A stretch of DNA of 64,000 bases. Origin: Alteromonas sp. BL110 (lineage in GTDB: Bacteria > Pseudomonadota > Gammaproteobacteria > Enterobacterales > Alteromonadaceae). Positions 44,294-52,590 of the stretch are shown piece by piece (the stretch's first letter is position 1; each line of letters begins with the position of its first letter). The position numbers were made by a program, and so were the translations under genes. Location of the stretch: contig NZ_CP031967.1 of assembly GCF_003443615.1 (NCBI RefSeq), positions 3,906,001-3,970,000 of the forward strand. The letters run 5' to 3'. Below the pieces are notes generated by a model. That model made no database searches. It was not told where the DNA came from and worked only from the letters and a program-made list of their open reading frames with translations.

Positions 44294-45607
44294 TTAGCCT
44301 TTATAAACTTGGTCAATTCGCTTTATATCTTCAGCATAGTTTAGTGCTAATTTAGCACGCTCATAACTTTGCTTAGCGAATTTATTCGCCGCATTTGTGA
44401 AGTCTTTATCTACATCTGTATCGCTGTTATCGAAACAAGCTTTTATAGTGTTAAGAGATTTCTGAATTCGTATTGCCACTTCTATGTTAGCCGCACCGTC
44501 TCTAGCAATACTCGTATAGGCGTCATCAAATAAATCGTCCACACTTAACTTAGGTAAAGAAACCCGGTCATATTTCGTGTCATTTTTACTAGCTTGTCGT
44601 GAATTACGGTTAGCGTTAGTCGCGCCTCTATTATCCTTATAAACGGGCTTGTGCCACAGTAGCATTAGCCTGGTGATACTACTGATGGTGTTTATCGCTG
44701 TACCATGGTCATTGACAGATGGTGATAAAGCTCGGGATGCAATTTCAGCGAGAACAATAAATCCAAACCTAGGGTCTGCTTCAAATGATCGTATTTCGCC
44801 TATAGTAAAAGCACTAACAATTTCATCTTTTTCTATATCTTTGTTTGAATACGCCAATGGGCGTTCTGGGGTTACAAATTCGCCGGGTAGTAAAGCGACA
44901 TTGATAAAGCAGTCTTTACTTTTCGCTAAGGCTTGCAGTTTAGCGATATCAATTAGCTGGATATACCCTACCTTCTCGGTGGAAATAGCATAACTCCCCT
45001 GCTCTTTTATTTCCTCTTGCGGAACTGCCCCTAGACAAGGGCTGTCTATTCTATTTTTTACCGCCCGTGTAGTGGCGGCTTCCACTTTTAATAGTGTCGA
45101 TCCCACACGACCTAAACGAGCAACGCTATCTACCCATCGTATAAACGTTAAAATTACTATCACAAAGGCCAAGCACGTTAAGCAAAATAAAATGAAGAGC
45201 CCGGCTTCATTAAAAAAAGCTTGTGTCATTGCAGTAAGGGCCACAGCGCTATAAATAAATGCACCGATAAAGACGGATAATGCGTTTTGCGAGACATCGT
45301 CAGAGATAATTAGACTTAATGAACGAGGTGTAGATGACTGACTGGCTGATGCATAGGCATTAACCATAGTACCTGCTGAGAATGTGGCAATAACCATCAT
45401 GCTCGATGCCATTATCGAAAGCAGAGTTTCGACAGAGTCAGGTTTAATTTCAGGGATATGTTCGGCTAGCGAAGTGCCATCGGCCACTTTGGCTAGGAAC
45501 ACAGCGAAAATAGAAAGAAGGCAAAACCCAAGTGGCTTCACCCAAAGCTTTTCTTTTAGGCTATAAATAAGGAATCTGAGTCTATCTACAGTTATCGGGG
45601 CTTCCAC
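44294..45607 (-). CDS. DUF2254 membrane protein
   Basis: A 437-residue inner membrane protein. Four hydrophobic segments lie at about residues 25-45, 65-90, 110-135 and 140-160 and are followed by a long cytoplasmic part. 'IATFSAGTMVNAYASASQSS' and 'FIVLAEIASRALSPSVNDHG' match DUF2254 signatures. The family is of unknown function, possibly a channel or sensor. Its own terminator follows. It is not obviously part of the siderophore operon, being 180 bp downstream of the acyltransferase stop. Confidence 0.75.
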   Translation of the reverse strand: MEAPITVDRLRFLIYSLKEKLWVKPLGFCLLSIFAVFLAKVADGTSLAEHIPEIKPDSVETLLSIMASSMMVIATFSAGTMVNAYASASQSSTPRSLSLIISDDVSQNALSVFIGAFIYSAVALTAMTQAFFNEAGLFILFCLTCLAFVIVILTFIRWVDSVARLGRVGSTLLKVEAATTRAVKNRIDSPCLGAVPQEEIKEQGSYAISTEKVGYIQLIDIAKLQALAKSKDCFINVALLPGEFVTPERPLAYSNKDIEKDEIVSAFTIGEIRSFEADPRFGFIVLAEIASRALSPSVNDHGTAINTISSITRLMLLWHKPVYKDNRGATNANRNSRQASKNDTKYDRVSLPKLSVDDLFDDAYTSIARDGAANIEVAIRIQKSLNTIKACFDNSDTDVDKDFTNAANKFAKQSYERAKLALNYAEDIKRIDQVYKG

Positions 45608-45786
45608 GTTGCTCTCTTTTTAGTTAACTTTTCACTTATAAGTACGAAAGTTATTAGATTTCTGATTTACATTACATTTATTAGGTGAAAGCAGTACGTA
45701 AAAAGAAAGGCCCTTTGCGTACATATGACTTGCTATATAGACCCGTATATAAGATAAATAATATGGATCCATATCGGTTTAAGGCG

Positions 45787-46917
45787 TTAAACCGGCGCCT
45801 TGGCCTTAACTGAAACGTGAGGTTTAGACGTGGTGCCTCTTCTCTTAAATTTATAGTTATACCAAGGTAATACAAGGTAGTGACAGGCGAATAAAACAAT
45901 AAGCATCGCTGTTAAGGTGCCCAGGGTTGATAGCTGCTGAAGTCCAACAAGCATAAGCCCCCAACCTATACATACCCATTGTAAGACATACAGCGCGGTT
46001 ACATTTTCACCCCAAAAGGCAAGTAGCGAAACCACATAGGTTGCTTCGTACCTCACTACGAACAAGTGAATCGCAAAGATAAATAGCATAACAATGCCTG
46101 TCATAAGTAGCACTATCCCTGGGCCACTTCGAAGGTTTGTAACGATGTGATAGTCGGGGTTACTTAAGGTAATTGCAGCGCCTAATGTCGCGCAAACAGC
46201 ACCGAACTTAAAACACCAAGTAAAGTTAATAGCGTTGCAATCATTTTTACGTTTCAAAAAGCGACCAAATGCCATTCCCGCAATGGGATAAGCGGCCCAG
46301 GGGAAAATAGGAAATATGGCTCCTACTTCTTCGTTTCCGACAAATAACTTCAGTAACTCATTGAAAATAGAGACTGTCGTATATTTATCCCAAACCGTGT
46401 GCGATAAAAAAGCGATAGCGGTTGCCGCGCATAACCAAATATAAATTTTATTAGTTGCATGTTTCAAAGCTGAACATATTAATAGAGAAATGCCCGCGAA
46501 TTGGAATACATCACCTATTAGCAGTTCACTTAAAGGCGTGTGAGGAGCAACGTCCTGATATGTAACAAGCCCTAACTCAATTGACAGCCACATGGGTATT
46601 GTTCCGCGAACAAGGTTGAGTAAATAGCCAAGTGCGAATAGCGACAACGCGCGTTTGACGTCTTCGGTGGGAGTTGACGACGTTGAGAAGCCTACAAAAA
46701 TTCCCATAATAAAAACAAACATCGATGCAGCAGGCCAACCTAAAGCAAACTTGATGGTATTACCAAACGTGCTGAACCTGACCTCGTCCAAACCGTAAAA
46801 ATCTAATACATGAATCATTATCATAAGTAACACTGCCACACCCTTTGCAACATCAAAAGTTAGTTGTCGGTTAAGGCAGTGCGTGGCTGAGCTATTGGGT
46901 AAATAGAATAATTTCAT
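45787..46917 (-). CDS. Membrane acyltransferase family protein (HGSNAT/DUF1624-like)
   Basis: A 376-residue protein with about ten hydrophobic segments. The N-terminal 'LTFDVAKGVAVLLMIMIHVLD' resembles the heparan-alpha-glucosaminide N-acetyltransferase catalytic domain, with the His of 'MIH' as the expected catalytic residue. It begins 15 bp after the PepSY gene stop on the same strand, so it is likely the last gene of the siderophore operon. It could acylate an envelope component or the siderophore; neither is demonstrated. Confidence 0.65.
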   Translation of the reverse strand: MKLFYLPNSSATHCLNRQLTFDVAKGVAVLLMIMIHVLDFYGLDEVRFSTFGNTIKFALGWPAASMFVFIMGIFVGFSTSSTPTEDVKRALSLFALGYLLNLVRGTIPMWLSIELGLVTYQDVAPHTPLSELLIGDVFQFAGISLLICSALKHATNKIYIWLCAATAIAFLSHTVWDKYTTVSIFNELLKLFVGNEEVGAIFPIFPWAAYPIAGMAFGRFLKRKNDCNAINFTWCFKFGAVCATLGAAITLSNPDYHIVTNLRSGPGIVLLMTGIVMLFIFAIHLFVVRYEATYVVSLLAFWGENVTALYVLQWVCIGWGLMLVGLQQLSTLGTLTAMLIVLFACHYLVLPWYNYKFKRRGTTSKPHVSVKAKAPV

Positions 46918-46932
46918 TATTTTCGCTTTTTA

Positions 46933-48492
46933 TTATTGGTGGCCAGTATTGGTATGGCGTGTCACTTCACTCTTCTTTAATAAGCTCATACCTAACCAAA
47001 GAAGCAGGCAAGAAAAACTAAAACAAGTTAAAGACACAGAAAAAAGGCTTTTATAATTACCATTGAAGTATTGCATTATGCCTCGACTGTGAGAGATCAC
47101 GTCGACGAACGTTAAAAGTGCTAGAACGCCCCCACTAACTAAAGCCATGACACTTATCGTTCTAACCCCATTTTTAATAAAAAATGTAGCGACTACAGAA
47201 AGGCCGTAAACTAAGAAGAAAGCAGCTTCAACCATCAGTGCCCTGTTATCCAAACCGGCAGCTAACGTTCTCTCAAGTAAGAAGGCAAGTGCGGTAGCCG
47301 GAATAATACCTGCGCACCCTCCTAATGTAAGCGCGGAGGTATTACGTTTGAATCGTTTTGAGATACTGCGATTGTTTTGGAACTTGTTAAGCCACAACAT
47401 GTTACCAACAACAATCAGGCCGCATACGGCAAGGCCCAGAATGAAAAAAACAACCCTGATATCAAGGCCCGCAAAGTGGCCAAAATGTAGCGCATAAAGA
47501 AAGCGTGTTCCATCTGCAAAAGCGTTTCTCTCACTTGGGTTTAGCTCTGTAGAAAATGCATTTTCACGTACGCGGTAAGTTATATCTATACGTTGTGAGA
47601 AGTTTGTTTCATGTTGACCTATGATGCGAATTAACGCGTTTTCGTCACCATAATTTGTGAGTCTTAGCGAGTGAGCCTTTGCGTGTTGCTCCTCTTCCCA
47701 CGATGCCACCAGTGCGTCTAAGTCAGGCATTTCTCGTTCGATACCAGCGTACGACTCTGTTATTTTTGGGAACCCTGAGTCATTGAGCAGCGCGGTTCTA
47801 TTTCCATCGTAAACAAATAAAAGCGTGACGATTTGTGAAATTAAGCCCAGATTAAACATCAAGCCGGTAAGCGCATACATAAATGTATAGGGTAAGCTCA
47901 TTACCCCTATTACATTGTGCATGTCTGTAAGCTGATAGCGCTGTGTAGCTTTTGAACCTCTATAGTAAAAAAAGTGTGTTATCAGCTTTTTAAACTGAAC
48001 AATTAATCCGGTGAAAATGACCACAGTGAAAAATAAGGTAATTATTCCAACAATGTGACCACCCATTGGCAAATTTAAATCGATATGTAAGCCATATAAG
48101 AAGTCGGCTAAGTGGAAACTGGCGATAGGCGCTACAGTTTTGCCATTTGCCGGGTCTACATAGAGAGAAGTTAGCTCGGTGTGGTCTGCTTCATTTTGCT
48201 TCACTGGAAGATAGAGTTCATACAGTGGCAGTGTGTCAGTGGGGAGTACGACAAACATTCTTTCTTGCATGTCCACATCATGTTCCGAAAGTGCGGAATC
48301 TACTATTTCACTCAGGGGTAAAGCGTCCTTTGCTGAACGGAATTCTGTATGAGGTAAGACCGACCATGCTTTTAACTCTGGATAGAACAATGTAAGAGAG
48401 CCAGCCCAAAACACGATAAACAGAGGAATTGAAATGAATAGTCCTATCCAACCGTGACCTTCTAATGCAGAACGAATAGTACTGGCTTTCAT
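46933..48492 (-). CDS. PepSY-domain membrane protein (siderophore reductase-like)
   Basis: A 519-residue protein with an N-terminal helix, a periplasmic PepSY-type domain (about 40-140), then conserved helices 'LYGLHIDLNLPMGGHIVGII' and 'HNVIGVMSLPYTFMYALTGL', and 'ALHFGHFAGLDIRVVFFILG', with paired histidines that could bind heme. The C-terminal half has four more hydrophobic helices. Proteins of this type (PiuB, FpvG) accompany siderophore systems and are thought to reduce ferric siderophores at the inner membrane. It overlaps the 86-residue gene upstream by 4 bp. Confidence 0.75.
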   Translation of the reverse strand: MKASTIRSALEGHGWIGLFISIPLFIVFWAGSLTLFYPELKAWSVLPHTEFRSAKDALPLSEIVDSALSEHDVDMQERMFVVLPTDTLPLYELYLPVKQNEADHTELTSLYVDPANGKTVAPIASFHLADFLYGLHIDLNLPMGGHIVGIITLFFTVVIFTGLIVQFKKLITHFFYYRGSKATQRYQLTDMHNVIGVMSLPYTFMYALTGLMFNLGLISQIVTLLFVYDGNRTALLNDSGFPKITESYAGIEREMPDLDALVASWEEEQHAKAHSLRLTNYGDENALIRIIGQHETNFSQRIDITYRVRENAFSTELNPSERNAFADGTRFLYALHFGHFAGLDIRVVFFILGLAVCGLIVVGNMLWLNKFQNNRSISKRFKRNTSALTLGGCAGIIPATALAFLLERTLAAGLDNRALMVEAAFFLVYGLSVVATFFIKNGVRTISVMALVSGGVLALLTFVDVISHSRGIMQYFNGNYKSLFSVSLTCFSFSCLLLWLGMSLLKKSEVTRHTNTGHQ

Positions 48493-48749
48493 GCAACAAC
48501 TCCCATCTTAATCAGCACGTTTAGTACAAGTGAAATTAGTAAAGCGCATGAGCATTGAAGTAACGGCTTTTTTATTGTTTCGAAACAGTAAAAATAGGTG
48601 ATTAATCCAGCCCAAAGTAGAAAGCCGAGTATGTAACCCGCTAGTAATTTGATGCCTACATCAAAGGGTAAAAAGTGGTTGATATTTAACGTGATACTTA
48701 CGCTGAGCACTAAACCGATAAAAAATGAAAGCAGTGTTTTACGCCACAT
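48489..48749 (-). CDS. Small membrane protein in the iron cluster (DUF3649-like)
   Basis: An 86-residue protein with three hydrophobic helices and little else. Size and place between a DUF3325-like gene and a PepSY gene fit DUF3649 proteins, which co-occur with siderophore systems. It overlaps both neighbours (4 and 11 bp), so it is co-translated with them. Confidence 0.6.
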   Translation of the reverse strand: MWRKTLLSFFIGLVLSVSITLNINHFLPFDVGIKLLAGYILGFLLWAGLITYFYCFETIKKPLLQCSCALLISLVLNVLIKMGVVA

Positions 48750-49074
48750 AAACCCCTCCTATTAAAGACAAAGCGAAGTTAAACACGGTGCCGTACGCAA
48801 TAAGTCTAAGAAAGCGATTTTCGTGAGCGCCAATAAGGGTTATAAAGATAAAGTTCATCATGATTACAGTGATGATGGAAAACACTACCGCCCAAATGTT
48901 GTACTGCTCTTTTAAGAGAAAAGCTGCCACTATCAATGCAGTGACGAACAGAATACTGCTTAAAACCTTTGATATAGTTGGTGCGTCAGTTCTTTGATGC
49001 GTAGAAGAAAAGTAAAGTGCTGCGCACCCACCCCATAATGTTTGCAATGCGAGTATATTTGTAATTAAAAACAT
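48739..49074 (-). CDS. Small membrane protein in the iron cluster (DUF3325-like)
   Basis: A 111-residue protein with three or four hydrophobic segments ('LITNILALQTLWGGCAALYF' first). Matches the size and pattern of DUF3325 proteins that precede PepSY genes. It starts 38 bp after asbF. Its function is unknown; a role with the PepSY protein in handling ferric siderophore at the inner membrane is a guess from context. Confidence 0.6.
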   Translation of the reverse strand: MFLITNILALQTLWGGCAALYFSSTHQRTDAPTISKVLSSILFVTALIVAAFLLKEQYNIWAVVFSIITVIMMNFIFITLIGAHENRFLRLIAYGTVFNFALSLIGGVYVA

Positions 49075-49112
49075 AAAGATTCAAATCCTTTTGCTTATCT
49101 TCACCATGTCGT

Positions 49113-49958
49113 TTAAATGGCTATAGCAGTATTGGCCGCCTGACTCATCTTTTGAAGTTTATATCTGTCGTGACTAAGAACATTTTTACAGTCGTTGCCA
49201 AACCACTCCAACGACGAATCTATATTGCGTAGCTGTGGTTTTGAATACAGATGTTCGATGAACCCTTGATAATCTACCGCACCATCAAAAATGGGGACCA
49301 TCCCTTCGCGTGAACCTGCAGCAGCATAAACATTGTCTGGTGCGAACACGCTCAAATGCTTACTGCTACTTATATTTTTGAAATGAAAATGATTGATGTA
49401 TGGGGCGAGTAGTTCACAAGATGCAATAACATCTGCGCCGGACTCCCACACATGTAATACATCATAGTTAAGCTGTAGATTCTTTTTGTTAACCCCCTCG
49501 AAAAGCTCAATAGTAGAAGCTACAGAATCGGCATAGGTATTCGGGTGTGTTTCTATTACTAAGTTAAGGTCATAGTCACTCAACCAATCACAAACAAGTT
49601 TCAGCCGTTCAAAAAGTAAATGCCTTTTGTCTTCGGTAATATCGCTACTCGCTTCATTGCTTGCAAATGTCCGAATCTTAGTCGCTCCCCAATGTTTCGC
49701 TAAGCGACAAAGGCGGTGGACTTTGAAATATAACGCGTCCCTTTCCTCGAAAAGTGGCAAATAGTCGCTTAGCATCGTGGCTCTCAAGGAATAACTTGAA
49801 AGCCACTCCTTACCGTATAATGGCTGATCTTCCAAATTGGTCGCATGGGCTCCCCACAGTTCAATACCTTGAAAGCTATTGGCCACAGACCATTTTGCGA
49901 TTTCAGCTATTGATATAAGCTGGTGTCTGAATGATATGGTGCATACTGAAAGGTTCAT
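49113..49958 (-). CDS. asbF: 3-dehydroshikimate dehydratase AsbF (TIM barrel)
   Basis: A 281-residue sugar-isomerase-like TIM barrel. Metal ligands are visible in order: Glu in 'LVIETHPNTYAD', Asp and His in 'LNYDVLHVWES', His in 'NHFHFKN' and Glu in 'SLEWFGND'. AsbF converts 3-dehydroshikimate to 3,4-dihydroxybenzoate, the aromatic building block of petrobactin. Length is close to Bacillus anthracis AsbF (280). It overlaps the asbDE stop by 4 bp. Order and content of the gene set support this call more than any single motif. Confidence 0.85.
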   Translation of the reverse strand: MNLSVCTISFRHQLISIAEIAKWSVANSFQGIELWGAHATNLEDQPLYGKEWLSSYSLRATMLSDYLPLFEERDALYFKVHRLCRLAKHWGATKIRTFASNEASSDITEDKRHLLFERLKLVCDWLSDYDLNLVIETHPNTYADSVASTIELFEGVNKKNLQLNYDVLHVWESGADVIASCELLAPYINHFHFKNISSSKHLSVFAPDNVYAAAGSREGMVPIFDGAVDYQGFIEHLYSKPQLRNIDSSLEWFGNDCKNVLSHDRYKLQKMSQAANTAIAI

Positions 49959-51277
49959 AGGGCAGCCTCCAGCTCACAAACACTCGTTAAACTGGGCTCC
50001 GCTTTAGTATGAAGTTTGTGAAAGGCCAACCATTCACAGTACACATCATTAAGCTTTGACTTTATTTTCTTCTCAGTACTATCTTGTTCATCGAGTAATC
50101 TAATAATTTCTTCAAAAAGCGTTGCAGTCTCTTTGCTTTCCTTCGCCAGCTCTGAAAGTTTGATAGCACGGTATTGTATTGCTTTATACGTCGATACAAG
50201 TTTCTCTATTTCATCGCACCACAGTTCGAAAGTGACTTCTGGAAACCCAATGTCACGCCAGAAATAAGCGAACCCGTGTTCATATGCATACTTTCTAATG
50301 GCAAGAACGGGAATTTGCTTTAATGCTTCACCTAGATGAGCCCCCTTGCCGTTAGGATAGTCACGATGGGCAACGACAATTTTCCTTATGGCATCTGTAA
50401 GAACGTTATGATTGGGTAAAAAAGTAGCTTTAAAGTATTCGGTAATAGTTTCAAGCGACGAAGGCGCGATATCATTGCTGTCGAATAGATACCCCCCTGC
50501 AACATGTGGTGATGTAATGGCATTAATAACATCCGTGCGTTCAACCTCTCCTTCCCACCTAAAGTCTGGGTCAGACATAAACCAGCGCTGCTGGTTGTCT
50601 GTTTTCTTCAACATCACATAGTGAGGAAATGGGTTCTGGTTAAACTTATTCTCCCGTTCAGGTAGCAGGTACATGTCTAGCATTACCATGATATTTTGGG
50701 AATCAGTGGCATTGTCGAGTAAGCTTTCTAGTTCGGCTATATTCTGTGCCTTAGTTTTCGTATTGTCATACCAAGGCGCAACCTCTACACCATAAATACG
50801 TTTATACCACTGAATAAAAAAGTCGTGGCTGACCGACTCGTCATGATAAGCCAGTGTAAATTCTTCTGTGACAACAACATCCGCATCCCACACACCGAAG
50901 TAAAAAGGTCGGTGGTCGACTTTTGGCGAAGCTTTGATACTTTCACACAAGCAGCTTACAAAACAGTGAACCTTTATATCTTCAAAGGGCACTTCTTGAA
51001 CCTGAGTATTATCTTCGTCTTGATTTGCATCTTGATGAGATAAAATAAAATACGCAAAACTTTCTACCGTTTTTACGTCGTCTTGAGATATAGCACTTTC
51101 AGGCACTTCAATGTCGTAAGACAATTCTAGTTGAATCAGCATCTGCATTAGCACCACTGAATCAATGTAAAGGTCTTCATTCAGGCGAGCTGAAGGAGAA
51201 AATTTTTCAGCGTGTTGTGACTTCATATCGTGCGTAAGCACATGCTTAATTGTAGTTATTAAAGAGTCTAAATTCAT
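49955..51277 (-). CDS. AsbD-AsbE fusion: acyl carrier protein joined to AsbE-type condensing enzyme
   Basis: A 440-residue protein. Residues 1-85 are an acyl carrier domain with the phosphopantetheine Ser40 in 'EDLYIDSVVLMQMLIQLEL'. A Glu/Asp/Gln linker (about 83-95) leads into an AsbE-type domain (100-435). In B. anthracis AsbD (about 91 residues) and AsbE (about 327) are separate proteins; here they are one polypeptide. AsbE moves 3,4-dihydroxybenzoyl groups from carrier to spermidine arms. Fusion would keep carrier and enzyme together. The gene lies 8 bp after asbC. Confidence 0.8.
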   Translation of the reverse strand: MNLDSLITTIKHVLTHDMKSQHAEKFSPSARLNEDLYIDSVVLMQMLIQLELSYDIEVPESAISQDDVKTVESFAYFILSHQDANQDEDNTQVQEVPFEDIKVHCFVSCLCESIKASPKVDHRPFYFGVWDADVVVTEEFTLAYHDESVSHDFFIQWYKRIYGVEVAPWYDNTKTKAQNIAELESLLDNATDSQNIMVMLDMYLLPERENKFNQNPFPHYVMLKKTDNQQRWFMSDPDFRWEGEVERTDVINAITSPHVAGGYLFDSNDIAPSSLETITEYFKATFLPNHNVLTDAIRKIVVAHRDYPNGKGAHLGEALKQIPVLAIRKYAYEHGFAYFWRDIGFPEVTFELWCDEIEKLVSTYKAIQYRAIKLSELAKESKETATLFEEIIRLLDEQDSTEKKIKSKLNDVYCEWLAFHKLHTKAEPSLTSVCELEAAL

Positions 51278-51285
51278 AAAGGGCT

Positions 51286-52590
51286 CTAGGCTGTAGCTAC
51301 TTGAGTTTCTGTTTCTAATTGATAGCTTTTTGCTATGGCTTTTCTATTTACCTTGCCATTTGGCAAACGGGCAATAGCGTCGACTTGAACGAAATCAAAA
51401 GGGACTTGATAGGTTGCTAAATGCTGATGGCACCAGCGTTTTAACGCAGCTTTATCTTCATTGGTATAACGACGGGGCGCACAAAATTGTAGGTAAGCCC
51501 GATAGCCTGTGCTGTGGTCTTTTACTTTAAATAAAACCGCATCTTTAATGTCGGGATGGGTTAATACAATGTCCTCAACATCTTTGGGGTAAACGTTAAG
51601 ACCCGAAACAATTATGGTGTCATCTTGGCGCGCAACAAAGCATAGCTGGCTCTTGCCATCGATGGTTTCGAAATAACCAAGGTCGCTGGTATAGATCTCT
51701 GAAACTTGACCATCGAGTGGTTGCTTTACCGTTATTACAATTTCACTCGGTGCTTTCGAGTTATCACCAGCTTTAACGGTAACATGAGGAAGCACTTCAC
51801 CTATTACATTAGCGCGGTCAAAGGTTTCGCTTATTGCAACACATCCTGCTTCAGAGCATCCGTATTGCTGATAAAAATGTTTGATTTTGGATTTGGTTCG
51901 GTCAAACACGGGGCCTGACATCAAGGTGCCAGAGGTCATAACAGCGTGAAGCTTACTGTTGTTGGGCCAAAGCATGCATATCGTATCTATCATTAATGGT
52001 GACGAATACAATAGCGGTTGCTCAAGTTTAAGCAGCGCTTTAAGTAAATGCTTGGGATTGATACTCGTAAAGACTCTAGGGTGTTTACCTCGCGCTAATC
52101 CAACTAATATCCCGCATATAAGCCCGTATGAGTGAGTAACGGGGCAAGCAATAACCGGAGTCATAGAGTTCGGTGCTCTAAAATGTGCGACGTAAGCCGC
52201 TACCTCTTGGTCAATGCTACGCCAAGACCGTTTGATACTTTTCGGTTCGCCAGTGGTCCCCGAACTCATTTGAATTAATCCAGGCGCAGTGTCAGGCATT
52301 TCGTTATGCGGAAATAAAATCACATTGTCGAGTGTTTGGTAAATAAGTGCATAGCACCCGGCTCTATTGGCGTATTTTTGGGCCAACGCTTCTGGCGTAC
52401 TAGCATGAATAGGCATAACAGTAAGCCCGGTTTCTTTTGCGTAAAAACACAGTGAAAGCCAATCAGTAACGCTTTCAATGCACACAGCAATACTACCTTT
52501 TTTTGCTTTTAGGTAAGGGGTATTTGAAAATACCTCAAATTTTGAGCTTATATCTTGGGCTGAGATGACTTTATCGTCGATACTAAGCAT
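51286..52590 (-). CDS. asbC: 3,4-dihydroxybenzoate-AMP ligase AsbC
   Basis: A 434-residue adenylating enzyme. Core motif A3 'SSGTTGEPKSIK' (109-120), later 'YQQYGCSEAG', the A8 region 'QDDTIIVSGLNVYPKDVE' and the catalytic Lys in 'LPNGKVNRKAI' are all present. It is shorter than full-length adenylation domains, as AsbC is. It would load 3,4-dihydroxybenzoate on the carrier domain. GTG at 52602 is an alternative start, but ATG 52590 has GGAG 8 bp upstream. It overlaps asbB by 8 bp. Confidence 0.85.
   Translation of the reverse strand: MLSIDDKVISAQDISSKFEVFSNTPYLKAKKGSIAVCIESVTDWLSLCFYAKETGLTVMPIHASTPEALAQKYANRAGCYALIYQTLDNVILFPHNEMPDTAPGLIQMSSGTTGEPKSIKRSWRSIDQEVAAYVAHFRAPNSMTPVIACPVTHSYGLICGILVGLARGKHPRVFTSINPKHLLKALLKLEQPLLYSSPLMIDTICMLWPNNSKLHAVMTSGTLMSGPVFDRTKSKIKHFYQQYGCSEAGCVAISETFDRANVIGEVLPHVTVKAGDNSKAPSEIVITVKQPLDGQVSEIYTSDLGYFETIDGKSQLCFVARQDDTIIVSGLNVYPKDVEDIVLTHPDIKDAVLFKVKDHSTGYRAYLQFCAPRRYTNEDKAALKRWCHQHLATYQVPFDFVQVDAIARLPNGKVNRKAIAKSYQLETETQVATA

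Noticed and set aside
45781..45801. AAGGCG / CGCCTT hairpin at the end of the acyltransferase gene
   Set aside because: Only a 6-bp stem with no T run; too weak to call a terminator.
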